This document shows, one piece after another, positions 10,147 to 20,971 of a stretch of 64,000 bases of DNA (positions are counted from its first letter, which is position 1; every line of letters starts with the position of its first letter). The position numbers and the translations under genes were made by a program. This DNA comes from Tritrichomonas musculus (Eukaryota; Parabasalia; Tritrichomonadida; Tritrichomonadidae). The notes beneath the pieces are model-generated. The model was given only the letters and a program-made list of their open reading frames with translations. It searched no databases and was not told the origin of the DNA. The stretch is taken from positions 248,001 through 312,000 of the forward strand of contig JAPFFF010000009.1 of NCBI GenBank assembly GCA_039105265.1, in the 5' to 3' direction.

Positions 10147-10891
10147 TGAAAAAAAATTGAATCATTTTCAATTCATTATATATGAAATATTTCAATTCAT
10201 CAATTATAAATAATAAATGTATAAGATGCACTTAATTAATTTGCAGAAGTAATTTTTTTTTAGCTTGAGGTTTAATGTGCATTATTATATTTTTTTACCA
10301 AAAAAAATTTTTTCTCTTTTCTGTAAGAAAAAAATCATGTACCATAAAGTTACAAAACTGAAACTCTGGAATTCCATTGTGGACATCTTTAACATTATAA
10401 TAACAGGGTAAAAACCGAAAAATGAAAATCAAATAATCATATTGATATTTTGTGAAAAATTAATATTTTTATTAATTTTTGATATATATGAAATAAAAAT
10501 ATCTATTTAATATCAAATACCCAAATAATTTCAAATATTATTAAGAAATGATAGTTTTTTGTTAATTCTTTTTTTTATCAACTTTTTGATAAGTTCGATA
10601 TGATATCATATATTAAAATATATCATGTAATACTCCTTATATATTAAATTTTTCTATAAGGAAATAATATATTATGTGTTTGAAAATAAAATACCATTAA
10701 AAAATTCAAAATTAATCATTATTTAAAAAAATGTAGATTAATTATATTGAGAATTTACCTTCATAAAAATAAGCAAAAATACGATGATACTACATCAATT
10801 ATAATGATAAATAAAACTGCAAAATCTCAGATTTCTAAATCTTTTCTATTTATGTGAAATGGTGATTAATATTATTTTGTCTCATAATTTA
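10147..10891. other. AT-rich gap without genes
   Basis: No credible gene is seen. A short string, TTTGATAAGTTCGATAT, at about 10573 also occurs at about 5334, so some old repeat debris is present. Confidence 0.5.
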
Positions 10892-10948
10892 CCAGTTTGT
10901 CGAACCTACTTTTTGAGCGAAGCTCAAAAAGTAGGTTCGACAAACTGG
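10892..10948. repeat. Perfect 57-bp palindrome (27-bp arms, 3-base loop)
   Basis: Arm 10892-10918 starts CCAGTTTGTCGAACCTAC. It is followed by the loop GAA and then by its exact reverse complement at 10922-10948. It is much richer in GC than its surroundings and abuts the left arm of the foldback element that follows. A perfect palindrome this long is either young or maintained. Confidence 0.95.
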
Positions 10949-11471
10949 AATTCTTTTCAATTTCACTTTTTGAATGCGCCTCTTCATTTGCTGTAGATTA
11001 GAAGCTACTTTTTCAATTAAAATATTAAAAAACGGATATGACAAAAAAAATTCTGAGAAATTAATTTTTTATTTATTTTCAAATTTAATTGTCGAAACTT
11101 CAGGAGATACACTTTGAAACCATTTAAAAGCAACTGTTGAGTAAATTGGATTTGATCATAGCCATTATTCTTGGCATTTGTTACGTCGAGGCGGTGCTCA
11201 TCAGATATCAATATCAGGATTTTGCGATCCAAAGAGGAAAAAACATTGTTGATGGAAAAGAGAAGCTTATATAAGACGCTTTGATGTAGATTCCCAAATC
11301 ACTAGCATTAGAAAAGCAAATCTAATATGAAAATAAATAAAAAATTAATTTCTCAGAATTTTTTTGTCATATTCGTTTTTTTTATTTTAATTGAAAAAGT
11401 AGCTTCCATAATCTACAGCAAATGGAGTGGCAGCCTTCAAAAAGTGAACAATTGAAAAGAATTTTTTTTTT
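10949..11471. mobile_element. Foldback element with about 130-bp inverted arms
   Basis: The sequence at about 10950-11080 is the approximate reverse complement of 11329-11463, giving a long imperfect stem around a loop of about 250 bp. On the minus strand the loop contains a TTG-started frame of about 70 residues (11017-11232, DRKILILISDEH...). I do not recognise it; it may be captured coding sequence. No clear target duplication is seen. The right arm ends a few bases before the duplication of the next transposon. Confidence 0.6.
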
Positions 11472-11479
11472 CCATATAC

Positions 11480-12609
11480 AAAGGTAGGTCAACATAAAAT
11501 ATTCTATTCAATTTAAAAAAAAAATAATCTATGAATATCTTTATAAGAATTAGAGTATATTTTTAAATATAATATTTATTATCTTTTAAATAAATAAAAA
11601 TAGCATTTTGAATAATTTAAAAATTAAAAAAAGATTTTATTATAGTTTTATTGATGTTTTATTTTTTAATCATTCTTTTTCTCTAAATTCACAGATTAAA
11701 AATGGAAAATATTTTACTATTATCTTTATAAGGAAAACTATTACAAAATTTATTTTATATTATTTCGATTCCAACGCTGGATATAAAAATATTTAAGGTT
11801 TTTTTAATTCATAAAATTGAATTGATATTCATCGTCTTCATGTTGATAATTGGCTTGATTTAAAAATTGAATTGATATTTCTTCTGTCAAAATTAATAAA
11901 ATGGAAAAAATGCATAATTTAGCAGATGAAATTGAGCGTTTAAAAGAAGAAAACTTGAATTTACGTAGAAAATTTTTAAGTATTATTCCACCTAATAACA
12001 AGCTATCACCTACATTCTATTCTGATTATATGACGATGAAATAATGCTAAATAAAAAATAAACTTATTATAAAATTATGTATTTTGAATTGAGCAATAAA
12101 GTCCGGTAAATTGAAAATCCGGGCAAGTCCGGTAAAATTAAATTGATAAAAAATCGAAACAGTCACGTAAATGATCATAATCTGCAGCCTTTTAAGTAAT
12201 AAATCAAAGAAATCTTTAATATTGAGCATATTTCCTGAAAATATAATAAAATATTAAGATATATATGATGAAATTGTTTTTCATTAATTTTTTTAACAAA
12301 TTAATTATTATTTTCTACATATTTTATATAATATAATATTGCTTATTTATAAGATTTATATTTTGTTAATTCAGAGATAAGTGTAAATGTTTTTTTTTTT
12401 ATTCTATTCAATTTTTACCTATTCAATTTTTAGGAAATTAATGCGCTCCGAAATAAATATTTTAAATTTTTCTTTATATGATTAAAATTATTTTTTCGTT
12501 GTCGGTGGAAAATTAATGATTTTTTATATAGTATATATGTTATAAAAACCAAGCAGTAAAATCCACTAGAAATCATTTTTCATCTATATAGGTGAGTTGA
12601 CCTACCTTT
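11480..12609. mobile_element. hAT-like non-autonomous element (1130 bp)
   Basis: Perfect 14-bp TIRs, AAAGGTAGGTCAAC and GTTGACCTACCTTT, are flanked by an exact 8-bp duplication CCATATAC (11472-11479 and 12610-12617). It carries one short plus-strand frame with coiled-coil character (11901-12044) but no transposase. Confidence 0.9.
11901..12044 (+). CDS. Possible 47-residue coiled-coil peptide inside a hAT-like element
   Basis: The ATG at 11901 opens a 47-codon frame (MEKMHNLADEIERLKEENLN...). It has a good leucine/isoleucine heptad (L, I, L, L spacing, followed by a basic RRK patch) and then a Pro/Asn-rich tail. It is too short to be sure. It may be a real micro-ORF, the remnant of a longer captured gene, or chance. 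Overlapping frames on the other strand look like shadows. Confidence 0.3.
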   Translation: MEKMHNLADEIERLKEENLNLRRKFLSIIPPNNKLSPTFYSDYMTMK

Positions 12610-12623
12610 CCATATACTCTATA

Positions 12624-13190
12624 TTTAAATATGTATATAATTTAAATATGTATATAATTTAAATATGTATACAGGGATGGTAAAAGAGTAACTCGAGTAA
12701 ACTCGGGTAAATAAACGGTTTCTACTCGAAATTTACTCGGGAAAATGTTCGAGTAAACCGTCTACTCGAGAGTGAAATTTTTTAATTCACATTTCATCAT
12801 TTTCGAGTATTTTCTGTCAATTACTCTGAGTAAAATTGATTATTTAATAATAAAGTATTTTTGTATAAAATAAAAAGCTTATTTATCTTATTTAAAATAT
12901 TTTTATTTCTTATCTACTTTTGGTTATTTAAATAAATCAAAATAATTTATGTTCAAATGTAAATATATATGTTTTAATGAAATTTTGTGTCATATACAAT
13001 CATTTTATTCATAAATTTAATAAACCAAAGTAAAGTTTGTAAAAAGATTGCTTTAATTCAATTTGGAATTAAATTTATTGTAATTAAGAATACCATCAAT
13101 AAGTAATTAAAATCTTATTTTTTTTAGTATTTATCATTTGTATAGTAAATAAATGAAAAAGCTTTTGAAATGTATTCTAAAAACTATTTT

Positions 13191-13221
<31 letters not shown>

Positions 13222-13472
13222 TGGGAGTCGAACCAGTGATTACGAGTAAACTCGAGTAAATAAGTTATAATTGAATAGCATGAGTAAAGACGAGTAAAAA
13301 TAAATTTAAAAACGGTTTTTTTACTCGAGTTTACTCGAGTAATATAGAGTACGAGGCTTACTCGAGTAAGAAAAATTTTCGAGTAGCCTTTCTTTACTCG
13401 TACTCGATTTCCATCCCTGTATGTATATAATTTAAATATGTATATAATTTAAATATGTATATAATTTAAATA
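12624..13472. repeat. 17-bp minisatellite split by a transposon
   Basis: Units of about 17 bp (ATGTATATAATTTAAAT) occur about three times at 12624-12671 and again at 13420-13472. The intervening 748 bp is the hAT-like element at 12672-13419, which landed inside the array; its 8-bp duplication is taken from the unit. Confidence 0.8.
12672..13419. mobile_element. hAT-like MITE with ACTCGAG subterminal repeats (748 bp)
   Basis: The termini CAGGGATGG/CCATCCCTG are typical hAT ends and are flanked by the 8-bp duplication TATGTATA (12664-12671 and 13420-13427). About 100 bp at each end is packed with ACTCG/CGAGT motifs, including CTCGAG palindromes. These look like subterminal transposase-binding sites. 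A B-box-like GGTTCGACTCC followed by a T run lies on the minus strand near 13225-13243, but no matching A box was found. Confidence 0.9.
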
Positions 13473-13743
13473 TTATTGTTATATAGTCTTTAAAATAAAA
13501 AACAATTAAAATCATCTATTTTTAAAAGAAAATAAGGTTACAAGGAAACAATAAATCATTTTTTTGATTAGAATAGAATATCATATTTGTGTTTTAAATC
13601 AAACGCTAGGTTCGTTTTGGTAAAACAAAAGCATAAAGTTTTCTCTTTTTGAATGATAAGGTTATATAAAATCAAACTTTTTCAAATAAAAAGCCATTAA
13701 GTTTCTGAAGACATACCATTAGTTTGAGAGGAATATAAATGAA
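13428..13743. other. Former 5' flank of the P-like transposase gene
   Basis: This is a gene-free stretch. If the hAT element at 13744-18919 is removed, it becomes the sequence directly upstream of the P-element-like gene at 18924, and the ATG of that gene lies in the hAT target duplication. It probably held the promoter or 5' end of the P-like element. I could not identify that element's left TIR. Confidence 0.5.
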
Positions 13744-14299
13744 TAATGATGCGGCAAAACCCCGAAAAAGCCGGGGGAAGCAAAACCCAAACCCTCCCAA
13801 TGACCCACATTGGGGGAAAGGGATTTTTAATTATTATAATTATATTTTTATTTCTAGAAAATACAATTTATTGAAGATTCTACTAAAATATTTTTATATT
13901 GCTAAATTGCTAAAATATATTTTTTAAAAAAAAAAAAAAAAAAATTGAATGCTTTACTGTATTGAATTTTTCAAAACTTTATTTTAAAAAAAAATAAAAA
14001 TAAAAATAAAAATGGGAAAAAAAAATTTGGTACCTAAATATCTAAAAACTAAATTTTAAAACATGTTGACAATTAGAAATTTGCATATTTTTCTTTTTTT
14101 GTTATATAAAATGAGTTTCCCAAGAACATCCCCCAATGGGTTAAAAAATTACTCTTTTTATATATAAATTGGCCTTTTGGGTTATTGGGCTTTCTCCCAA
14201 AAGCCCAAAAGGTGAAATTATAGGGGAAATGACTCAAAATTTGACCTTTTTGGGCTTGGGGGAAACACTACGATCACTCATCTCAATTCCCCCAAAAAT

Positions 14300-15746
14300 T
14301 GTTTTGTAAATATCTTGATAATTATATTCAGTAATCTGATAATAATTAAATAATTTATATCATAATATTACCTCATCAAATTAAATTTAAACTTAATTAA
14401 AGTTGAAATTCAATTAATCTCATCATTCTCATCTAATCTCATCAAATTTCGTCATTTTCATTCAATATCATCTAATCTCATTTATCTGTTTCAATCTTAT
14501 CTCTCATAAAATAGCTAATTAAAAAATATAGAATAATTTAGAATAATTATTATATATTAATGGGTAATTTTATTTTAATAGATAAGATTATGAATAAAAA
14601 AAAAATTAAACGTTTTAATAGCCACTACTTCGCTTCGCTCGTAGTGGCTCAATAAATACACGTTCGTTACGCTCAGCTCGGTTTGCTTGGATTTTGGCGC
14701 CTTCGAAATTAGATAAAGTAATTGTCATACACCAGGCTCCCTTTGGAGACTGGGATGAGATGGTAATGAATATTTATTATGAGAGGAAGTTTTAAGGTCG
14801 TAATAAATGTTAAAAACCTACATGCATATCAATGTTATAAAAAATAATTATTAGGAGAGGAAGTTTGAAATATGCTGAAGGTCTATACATATTCATATTG
14901 TAATAAAAAATCAAATTTTTGATGAAAGAGTAGATAATTGTAAGTAATTAAAAAAATAAAAATAGTAATTTCGGAAATCTTAGAATCTTGAGTAAATTTT
15001 TTTAGTTAAATATCATTCGTGCGAGATTTTGGCTTATATTGCGATAAGGACTTACGCGTTCGAGCAGGTTCCACTAATCAAAATGAAAACAGCAAAAAAA
15101 GGTGATGTGTTATTTATTCTCATTTTTGATCGTAAATTTTCAATGCTTCTTCTCAATTATTCTGAAACCTCATATAAAAAGTTCTAACAAAATTTTAATA
15201 AAAATAGATTTATCCTGTTATTATAATCTGATTTTTATAAATAAACAAACTTTTTAATCTTGTGAAAATATATATAAATAAATTGTTTAATGTGTGTTAA
15301 GCCAAAATGGCTCTAATATCGTTTTTTAAAATTTTTATGGGGAAATCTTTAATATATATGGATAATCATTCAAATATTTTGTTATTGCTTAATGAGTGGA
15401 AAGTAGTAGAAATGCAAAATGAAAATTTTGGTGAAATGTTTCATAGAAAACCCGAACATTATTTATCTTCGTAGATTCTATGTGTTTTATGAAAAGTTAC
15501 ACCGAATAAAAATATTATTTTAAAGATATCTTAAAATATAAATCAGAAATATACCTTATATTCTAATTATTTATTATAAAATAATATTATTTTAAAAGAA
15601 ATAATATATTTTAATTTAAAAAATTAAATATTTGATTGAATATTTATGTATTTTTGAATAATTTTTGTTTTCATTTTATTTCATAACCATCTCACACTCG
15701 TTTTTGAGTTCATTTTTTATTTGACGAAAGGACATTTACAGCTTGA
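14300..15746. other. Non-coding 5' interior of the hAT element
   Basis: No gene is seen. Apart from the AGCCACTAC palindrome at 14620 and a few GAGAGGAAGTTT repeats near 14772-14851, it is AT-rich sequence without recognisable structure. Confidence 0.5.
14620..14649. repeat. GC-rich palindrome AGCCACTAC/GTAGTGGCT
   Basis: Nine-base arms flank TTCGCTTCGCTC. The next about 60 bases (ACGTTCGTTACGCTCAGCTC and onward) are also unusually GC-rich for this genome, forming a small island inside the hAT element. Confidence 0.8.
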
Positions 15747-16066
15747 AGCAACGACTTGTTTTCATTATGACAGCAGATGTAATAAAGAGCTGAACGGGTG
15801 GCTCATTGCTTAACTACAACACTGGTGATTGCAATATTATATAACAACATTTGCCTTTGTCTTTTATATTAAGCAACGACTTGTTTTTATTACGACAGCA
15901 AATGTAATAAAGAGCTGAACGGGTGGCTCATTGCTTAACTACAACACTGGTGATTGCAATATTATATAACAACATTTGCCTTTGTCTTTTATATTAAGCA
16001 ACGACTTGTTTTTATTACGACAGCAAATGTAATAAAGAGCTGAACGGGTGGCTCATTGCTTCACTA
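15747..16066. repeat. 125-bp tandem repeat, about 2.6 copies, upstream of the hAT transposase
   Basis: Units start at 15747, 15872 and 15997 with AGCAACGACTTGTTTT. Copies are nearly identical, and the third breaks off near 16066. The array ends about 125 bp before the transposase ATG, so it may carry promoter or transposase-binding sites. Confidence 0.9.
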
Positions 16067-16101
16067 CTTATGATATCATATAATGAAACAGTCATCTTAG
16101 G

Positions 16102-16151
16102 CCATGGTCATAAACATATAAAAAGAAAAGGCTGAAAAAGTATGACCATGG
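16102..16151. promoter_or_regulatory. Inverted repeat 40 bp upstream of the hAT transposase start
   Basis: CCATGGTCATA (16102-16112) and TATGACCATGG (16141-16151) form a perfect 11-bp inverted repeat just before the gene. CATGGTC occurs again before the start, and GGTCGTGGTC lies in the first codons. It could be an operator-like site for autoregulation; that is inference. Confidence 0.5.
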
Positions 16152-16190
16152 TCAAGGCTGATTACAACAACAATGGTCAATAAAAATTAA

Positions 16191-18233
16191 ATGTTTAGGT
16201 ATGGTCGTGGTCAAAACATCATTTTTTTTATGCCACCCAGAAAAAAGAAGCAAGTTACTTTGAAGCAATTGACTTACATATGCGACATTAGTTATCCTGA
16301 ACTAGAAATTGGAACTATTCACAGATTCAAAAAGTACCGTGCCGAAGATAAACATTATTATATCAAATGTTGTGAAACATGTTTCAGTAATGACGGAACT
16401 CTTTGTGAGTGTAACATGGAGCCTACTCGTGAGGACCATTTTAAAAGATCAATTGCAAATGGTGGTCAACATATTTGCTCCCCAGGAAAACCGGTTGATC
16501 AATTAACTTTAGATAGTTTTACTGCTAGTGTAGATGATATAGAACCAAAAGTAATTACAGAGGATATATTATATACCCAAATTGCAATTTTTACTGGGAA
16601 AAAGAATTTGTCTTTAAATGTATTAACATCAGAAGAGTTTTATAACCTTGCTATAATGTTTATCTCTTATGGAGCATCTTTAAACAGCTGTCCAAAACCA
16701 ACAGAAGTGGCTCTCAAATCATTCGCCCCAATAAAGCGGGACAAATTAAAGTACATAATGACTACCACAGCTTTCAAAAAACATGGGAGAACATTAGCTC
16801 TTTTTTCCCAAATATCATATGTATCTATTGCTATGGATGAGGGAAAAACGTCCAAGAATCAGAATCTTCATTTCGTTATCGAAGCTCCTTTTTCAAAACT
16901 CAAATCCTACCCATATCATATTGTAAGGATGAAAGGAGGGAAAACAAGAGATTATATTGAAGCAATTCCTCGAGGATTGTATCCATTACAGGCCACAAAT
17001 ATTTCAGTTGGATCAGTGGTGATAGATGGTAACACTGCGCAAAAAAAAGCATGGAACCCAAATTATAAGAAATCAGTTTATCATTTCAATAACATTCCAG
17101 ATATTCATAAAGTTCTAGTGATTCCATGTTTGTGTCATCGCATCCATAATTCGTATAAAAGTCAAGTTAAGAAAAATAAGAAACTGAAAGAAATTTGTGA
17201 TAAACTGCATAAAATTGCAGAGAAATGTCAAGACAATTCTAACAAATTAGGTTCTATTTGTCCTAGTCATGTTGATACAAGGTGGGCTTACGACTTTGAT
17301 ATTGTTGATTACATTCTTAAACATAAAAAAACGATAAGAGAGTTTTATGATTTGCCTATCAAAGATCTAGAAAATCTAAGAGATGTTTTAATTGTATTTA
17401 AAGTACTTGTCGCCACATTTGAGAATCCAAAAACATTAATGCAGACTGCTTTTAAATTGTTAGAAAGAACAATCAATTTTTTAGAAGAATTACACACTAA
17501 AGAAGCTAATCCTTATGGATTATGTCTATCGCAATCTCTTAAACAATATACTTTGGATTCCAATGAAGGAGGCCTTTGGACATTAGCTTATTGTTTAACA
17601 CCTGAAGGCAGAGAAGACATGAGAAGAAGAAATATTTTACAAATGAATCCCAAAGAAAATAATTACCGCAAATTTTTCCATTTGGATGAATTACCAAATG
17701 ACAACATCGAAAAATCAGTCACAAACTTGGCTTCTGATGAAGCAGTGTTCATGACTGAAAATGGAAAACCTGTCTCAACAGCTTATTCAGATTCCGATGA
17801 TGATAGCTCTTCCATTTCTGAAGAAGAAGAGGAAGAAGAGGAAGATAAATCTGAGGAACCTCAATATTCAAGACCTTATAAAAATTATTTAATTGGTGCA
17901 AAAAATATGCTGAAAAATTTCCTTACTTTGAGAAAATTACCCAAAAATGAAGTTGATAATGCAATTCATGCATTTAATAGTTATATGGATGATGATGATG
18001 AACCGTTTATTGATTATATAAACACATCTAATAATTATTCTTGGATACAAATAAGAATGTCAATTGAAAGTTTTGCTGATATAGCTGATATTGCAATGAG
18101 ACTCCTTTCTGCAGCTACATCAGAAGCAAGCTGCGAAAGGGCAATATCAAGGCAACGCCTTATTCATTCAAATCGAAGATTAAGAAGTTCTGAGCAACTT
18201 CTTGATGCGCGAATGATTTTATCTTATGCTTAA
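16191..18233 (+). CDS. hAT-family transposase, intact, 680 residues
   Basis: This cut-and-paste transposase is the only gene of the surrounding hAT element. The N-terminus has a basic PPRKKKQ stretch, then a Cys/His-rich region (C60, C61, C64, C72, C74, H94, C96) that probably forms a DNA-binding zinc finger. The RNase-H-like core shows D216 (AMDEG) and D279 (VVIDGNTAQKKAW), followed by CHRIHNSYKS at 315-324, matching the hAT CxxH region. A Ser/Glu-rich acidic insertion lies between about 528 and 555. The C-terminus carries the hAT dimerisation signature SEASCERAISRQRLIHSNRR, with the third catalytic acid at E649. Two starts are possible: the ATG at 16191, or M14 at 16230, which opens directly on the basic motif. 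No stop or frameshift interrupts it. Length and motifs fit an active enzyme. Confidence 0.95.
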   Translation: MFRYGRGQNIIFFMPPRKKKQVTLKQLTYICDISYPELEIGTIHRFKKYRAEDKHYYIKCCETCFSNDGTLCECNMEPTREDHFKRSIANGGQHICSPGKPVDQLTLDSFTASVDDIEPKVITEDILYTQIAIFTGKKNLSLNVLTSEEFYNLAIMFISYGASLNSCPKPTEVALKSFAPIKRDKLKYIMTTTAFKKHGRTLALFSQISYVSIAMDEGKTSKNQNLHFVIEAPFSKLKSYPYHIVRMKGGKTRDYIEAIPRGLYPLQATNISVGSVVIDGNTAQKKAWNPNYKKSVYHFNNIPDIHKVLVIPCLCHRIHNSYKSQVKKNKKLKEICDKLHKIAEKCQDNSNKLGSICPSHVDTRWAYDFDIVDYILKHKKTIREFYDLPIKDLENLRDVLIVFKVLVATFENPKTLMQTAFKLLERTINFLEELHTKEANPYGLCLSQSLKQYTLDSNEGGLWTLAYCLTPEGREDMRRRNILQMNPKENNYRKFFHLDELPNDNIEKSVTNLASDEAVFMTENGKPVSTAYSDSDDDSSSISEEEEEEEEDKSEEPQYSRPYKNYLIGAKNMLKNFLTLRKLPKNEVDNAIHAFNSYMDDDDEPFIDYINTSNNYSWIQIRMSIESFADIADIAMRLLSAATSEASCERAISRQRLIHSNRRLRSSEQLLDARMILSYA

Positions 18234-18919
18234 TTAAAAAAAATAATTAATAAAAATTTGCATTTAAATTGTTTTCAATATATGTTTTAAAAAACAATTT
18301 TTTTTTAAACTTATATACCTAGCATACCAAGTGGCAACTTCACAAATCAATTTTATTTTTATATTATTATAATGATAATATAAACATTAATAATGTTTAT
18401 ATTATAAACAACAAGCATATAATGAATAAAAAAAATATTTTAAACATTTATTTTATCAAATTACTTTTATTTCTATTTTATGCATTTAATATAAATATAT
18501 AATACATAAAAACATTTCCACAGAATTAACTCCCATATCATGATAATATCTATAACTGAGAAAAAAAAAAAAAAAAAAAAAAAAAAGACATAAATATAAT
18601 TTAGAACCTTTGAACCTTTGAATTCTAATTCTGTGGAAATGTTTCAAAACCTTTGAGTCAATTACTTCATAATTAACAAAATAAATTATTTATACTGAAA
18701 CTTAAAAAATATCGATCTAAAAATGTTAAATCTTATTTACTAGTATAATATAATAAAAAATATTTGAAATAAAAATTAAAACAAAGAATTATCATTTATT
18801 CTAAAATATTTTAAAAAGTTTACAAATTTGTTATGGACGTTTAAAATATAACTTTGGGGGAAATCTTTTTGCATGTGGGGGAAAATCTTCCCCCAACTTT
18901 CCCCCAAGCCGCATCATTA
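18234..18919. other. 3' end of the hAT element, non-coding
   Basis: It holds the short foldback insert at 18510-18644, a poly(A) run at about 18560-18586 and the GGGGGAAA-rich subterminal region. No gene is seen. Confidence 0.5.
18510..18644. mobile_element. 135-bp foldback mini-element
   Basis: AAACATTTCCACAGAATTA (18510-18528) and its exact complement (18626-18644) give a perfect 19-bp inverted repeat around a loop containing a poly(A) run. No target duplication is clear. It lies inside the hAT element, downstream of its transposase. Confidence 0.65.
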
Positions 18920-19838
18920 ATAAATGAATATTATACAATTTTTTTCTGAGAATTTGAATAGATTAAACGGCTTTAATCGTATTTTTTTTTTTTTTTTCAT
19001 GAAAAGAGCTAAATTTTTAAGCTTTCAAAGGCAGATTTATCATCTCAAAACAATAATACGCAAACAGAAACACAAAATCAATCTTTTAACGATGTTGAAC
19101 AATAAAAAAAAGCTTTTAATTAAAAACAATATAAATCAGAATATACAAATTCTAGAACAAAAGAAGTTTTTAAATAATAAAACTTATAATGTTATTAAAG
19201 ATTTATTAAACAATCTAACTTTAAGTCCAAATGCGAGATCTTACTCTGATGAATCAAAGTTATTTTACCTTTGCCTTTTTGAAAAGCCTGCAGAAGCCTA
19301 TCACTGGCTCGAGAAAGCCTTTCCAATTCCGTGTGAAACAAATTTGCGAAAAACTTTTACCAATTTAATAAAAGAAACTGAAGTTGATTTACTATCTCTT
19401 GATAATCTTCCTAAAATTATTTCAAAATTAAACATAAAAGAAACAGTCGATGCAGTTCTTTCCGTAGACGCTTTTTGATGAAAATGACTGATGCACAAAA
19501 AGAATCTAAAGTTCAAAATGATGAAATCGTTTTTAGTTATGACAACGATAGCCATTCAAATATTAATAATTTCAATAATAGTGTTGATTGTGTAAACAAT
19601 TCAAATAACACCCAAATCGATACAAATAATTCTAAAATAAATAACGATAAAAAGCATTTTTCTATTCATTTCAATAAATATGAATGTAAAAATGTTTTTA
19701 TTTTTTTAATTTTGCCTATAAGAACTGATATAAAACCACAAATTATTCATTTGAAGCCTTCAAAAAGTGGAGCTGCCAATATTGAAATTGAAAGAATTAT
19801 TTCAATTATTTTAGAACATTTAAAAAAAAGTTGTTTTA

Positions 19839-20228
19839 CAGTAAGGTTGTAAAATTCAAAAACGTCTCAAAAGAGGAAAATCTACTTTTTCATAGAAAAC
19901 GATTAAAATGAATTTAAAATAAAAGTCAAAATAACGAATTTAATTCAAATTTGGATTTTCCTTTATAGCGTTGCAAAAATGGAAAATCCACTTTTTGAAT
20001 GAGGCTCATTTTTTCATACAGAGATAGGAAAGCACTATTTGATGAATATAATGTCGCAAACAGCTGTGTGAAAAACTTAATCATGGAAATATTATTTCTT
20101 AAAATGGTAGGTTTAGACAAGATTTTCTCTCTATTTCCTTATTTCTTTCATTTTTATTAATGAAAATTTTTTTCTCAAAAAGTCGATTTTCCTATTTTGA
20201 AACGTTTTCCAATTTTGAAACCTTACTG
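19839..20228. mobile_element. Tc1/mariner-like MITE (390 bp)
   Basis: The ends CAGTAAGGTTGTAAAATTC and (complement) CAGTAAGGTTTCAAAATTG continue into an imperfect inverted repeat of about 60 bp. Both ends are bordered by TA (19837-19838 and 20229-20230). CAGTAAGG termini and TA duplication are classic for Tc1/mariner. It interrupts the P-like transposase just before the CDGD motif, and the coding frame resumes directly after removal of one TA. No transposase is encoded; the 64-codon frame on the minus strand is not convincing. Confidence 0.9.
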
Positions 20229-20971
20229 TAGAATTCAATATATTTCATGTGACGGTGATCGTTTTTATGACAAATTTTTTGAGAACCAATTCAATTTAAT
20301 TTATAAAACAATAAAAGATAAATCATTTGAAACATTTTGTTTAGAAATTAGTAAAATATTTCCAATTTGGATTAGCAACCCATTTCATTTATTTAAAAAT
20401 GGCCGAAGTCGTATTTTAAACAATAATATCATTATAAATCCTTATGTTGAATCATGTTTTTTCAACGCAGCCGAAATCAATGATGTATTAAACTTAGGAA
20501 ATGTTTAAATGATAAAACCAGTTTAGGTAAAATGCGTGATGTATACCCAAATACGCTTTTTACTTTTAATTGTTCGATAAAATTATTACGAGAATGCAAA
20601 TTTGAAGCATTTGTCTATGTTTTTGTATACGCTTTATGGAATGAAGCGATTCTTAACAAAAAGATTGATAATACAACTAGAATATATTTACTTCAAATTT
20701 TACTTCAAATTTTGATTTTTTTATACGATGTTTTTAAGAGTAAAAAACTGCCAACAAACATTGGATTCAAAAAGTCGAAGAATATTCAATTTGTTACAAT
20801 TTTTACTATTGAAAAACTTCAGAGATGGATAGCTACAGTTTCAATACAAATTTTTCAAATTTATCTGAATGATTTCAGAACAGGAATAAACCGTTTAGGA
20901 TCTCATTGTACTGAACAACAGATAGGTCAAATTAGATCTTTTTGTTATAATGATCATAGATTAAATAAAAT

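Larger units (their letters stand above)
13744..18919. mobile_element. Autonomous hAT transposon, apparently complete (5176 bp)
   Basis: The ends TAATGATGCGGC and GCCGCATCATTA form a 12-bp TIR. They are flanked by ATAAATGAA on both sides (13735-13743 and 18920-18928), an 8- or 9-bp duplication depending on where the terminal base is counted. GGGGGAAA/TTTCCCCC motifs are clustered in both subterminal regions (about 13770-14290 and 18855-18910). The element carries one intact hAT transposase gene (16191-18233), preceded by a 125-bp tandem repeat. With an uninterrupted transposase and a clean duplication it looks recently active. Confidence 0.9.

Noticed and set aside
13200-13245. tRNA gene suggested by GGTTCGACTCC followed by a T run (minus strand)
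   Set aside because: Only a B-box-like string is present; upstream sequence is the ACTCGAG repeat of the MITE and no A box or cloverleaf can be drawn.
13739-13927. 62-codon frame starting MNNDAAKPRKSRGKQ
   Set aside because: It is a translation of the GC-rich terminal repeat region of the hAT element, beginning inside its target duplication.
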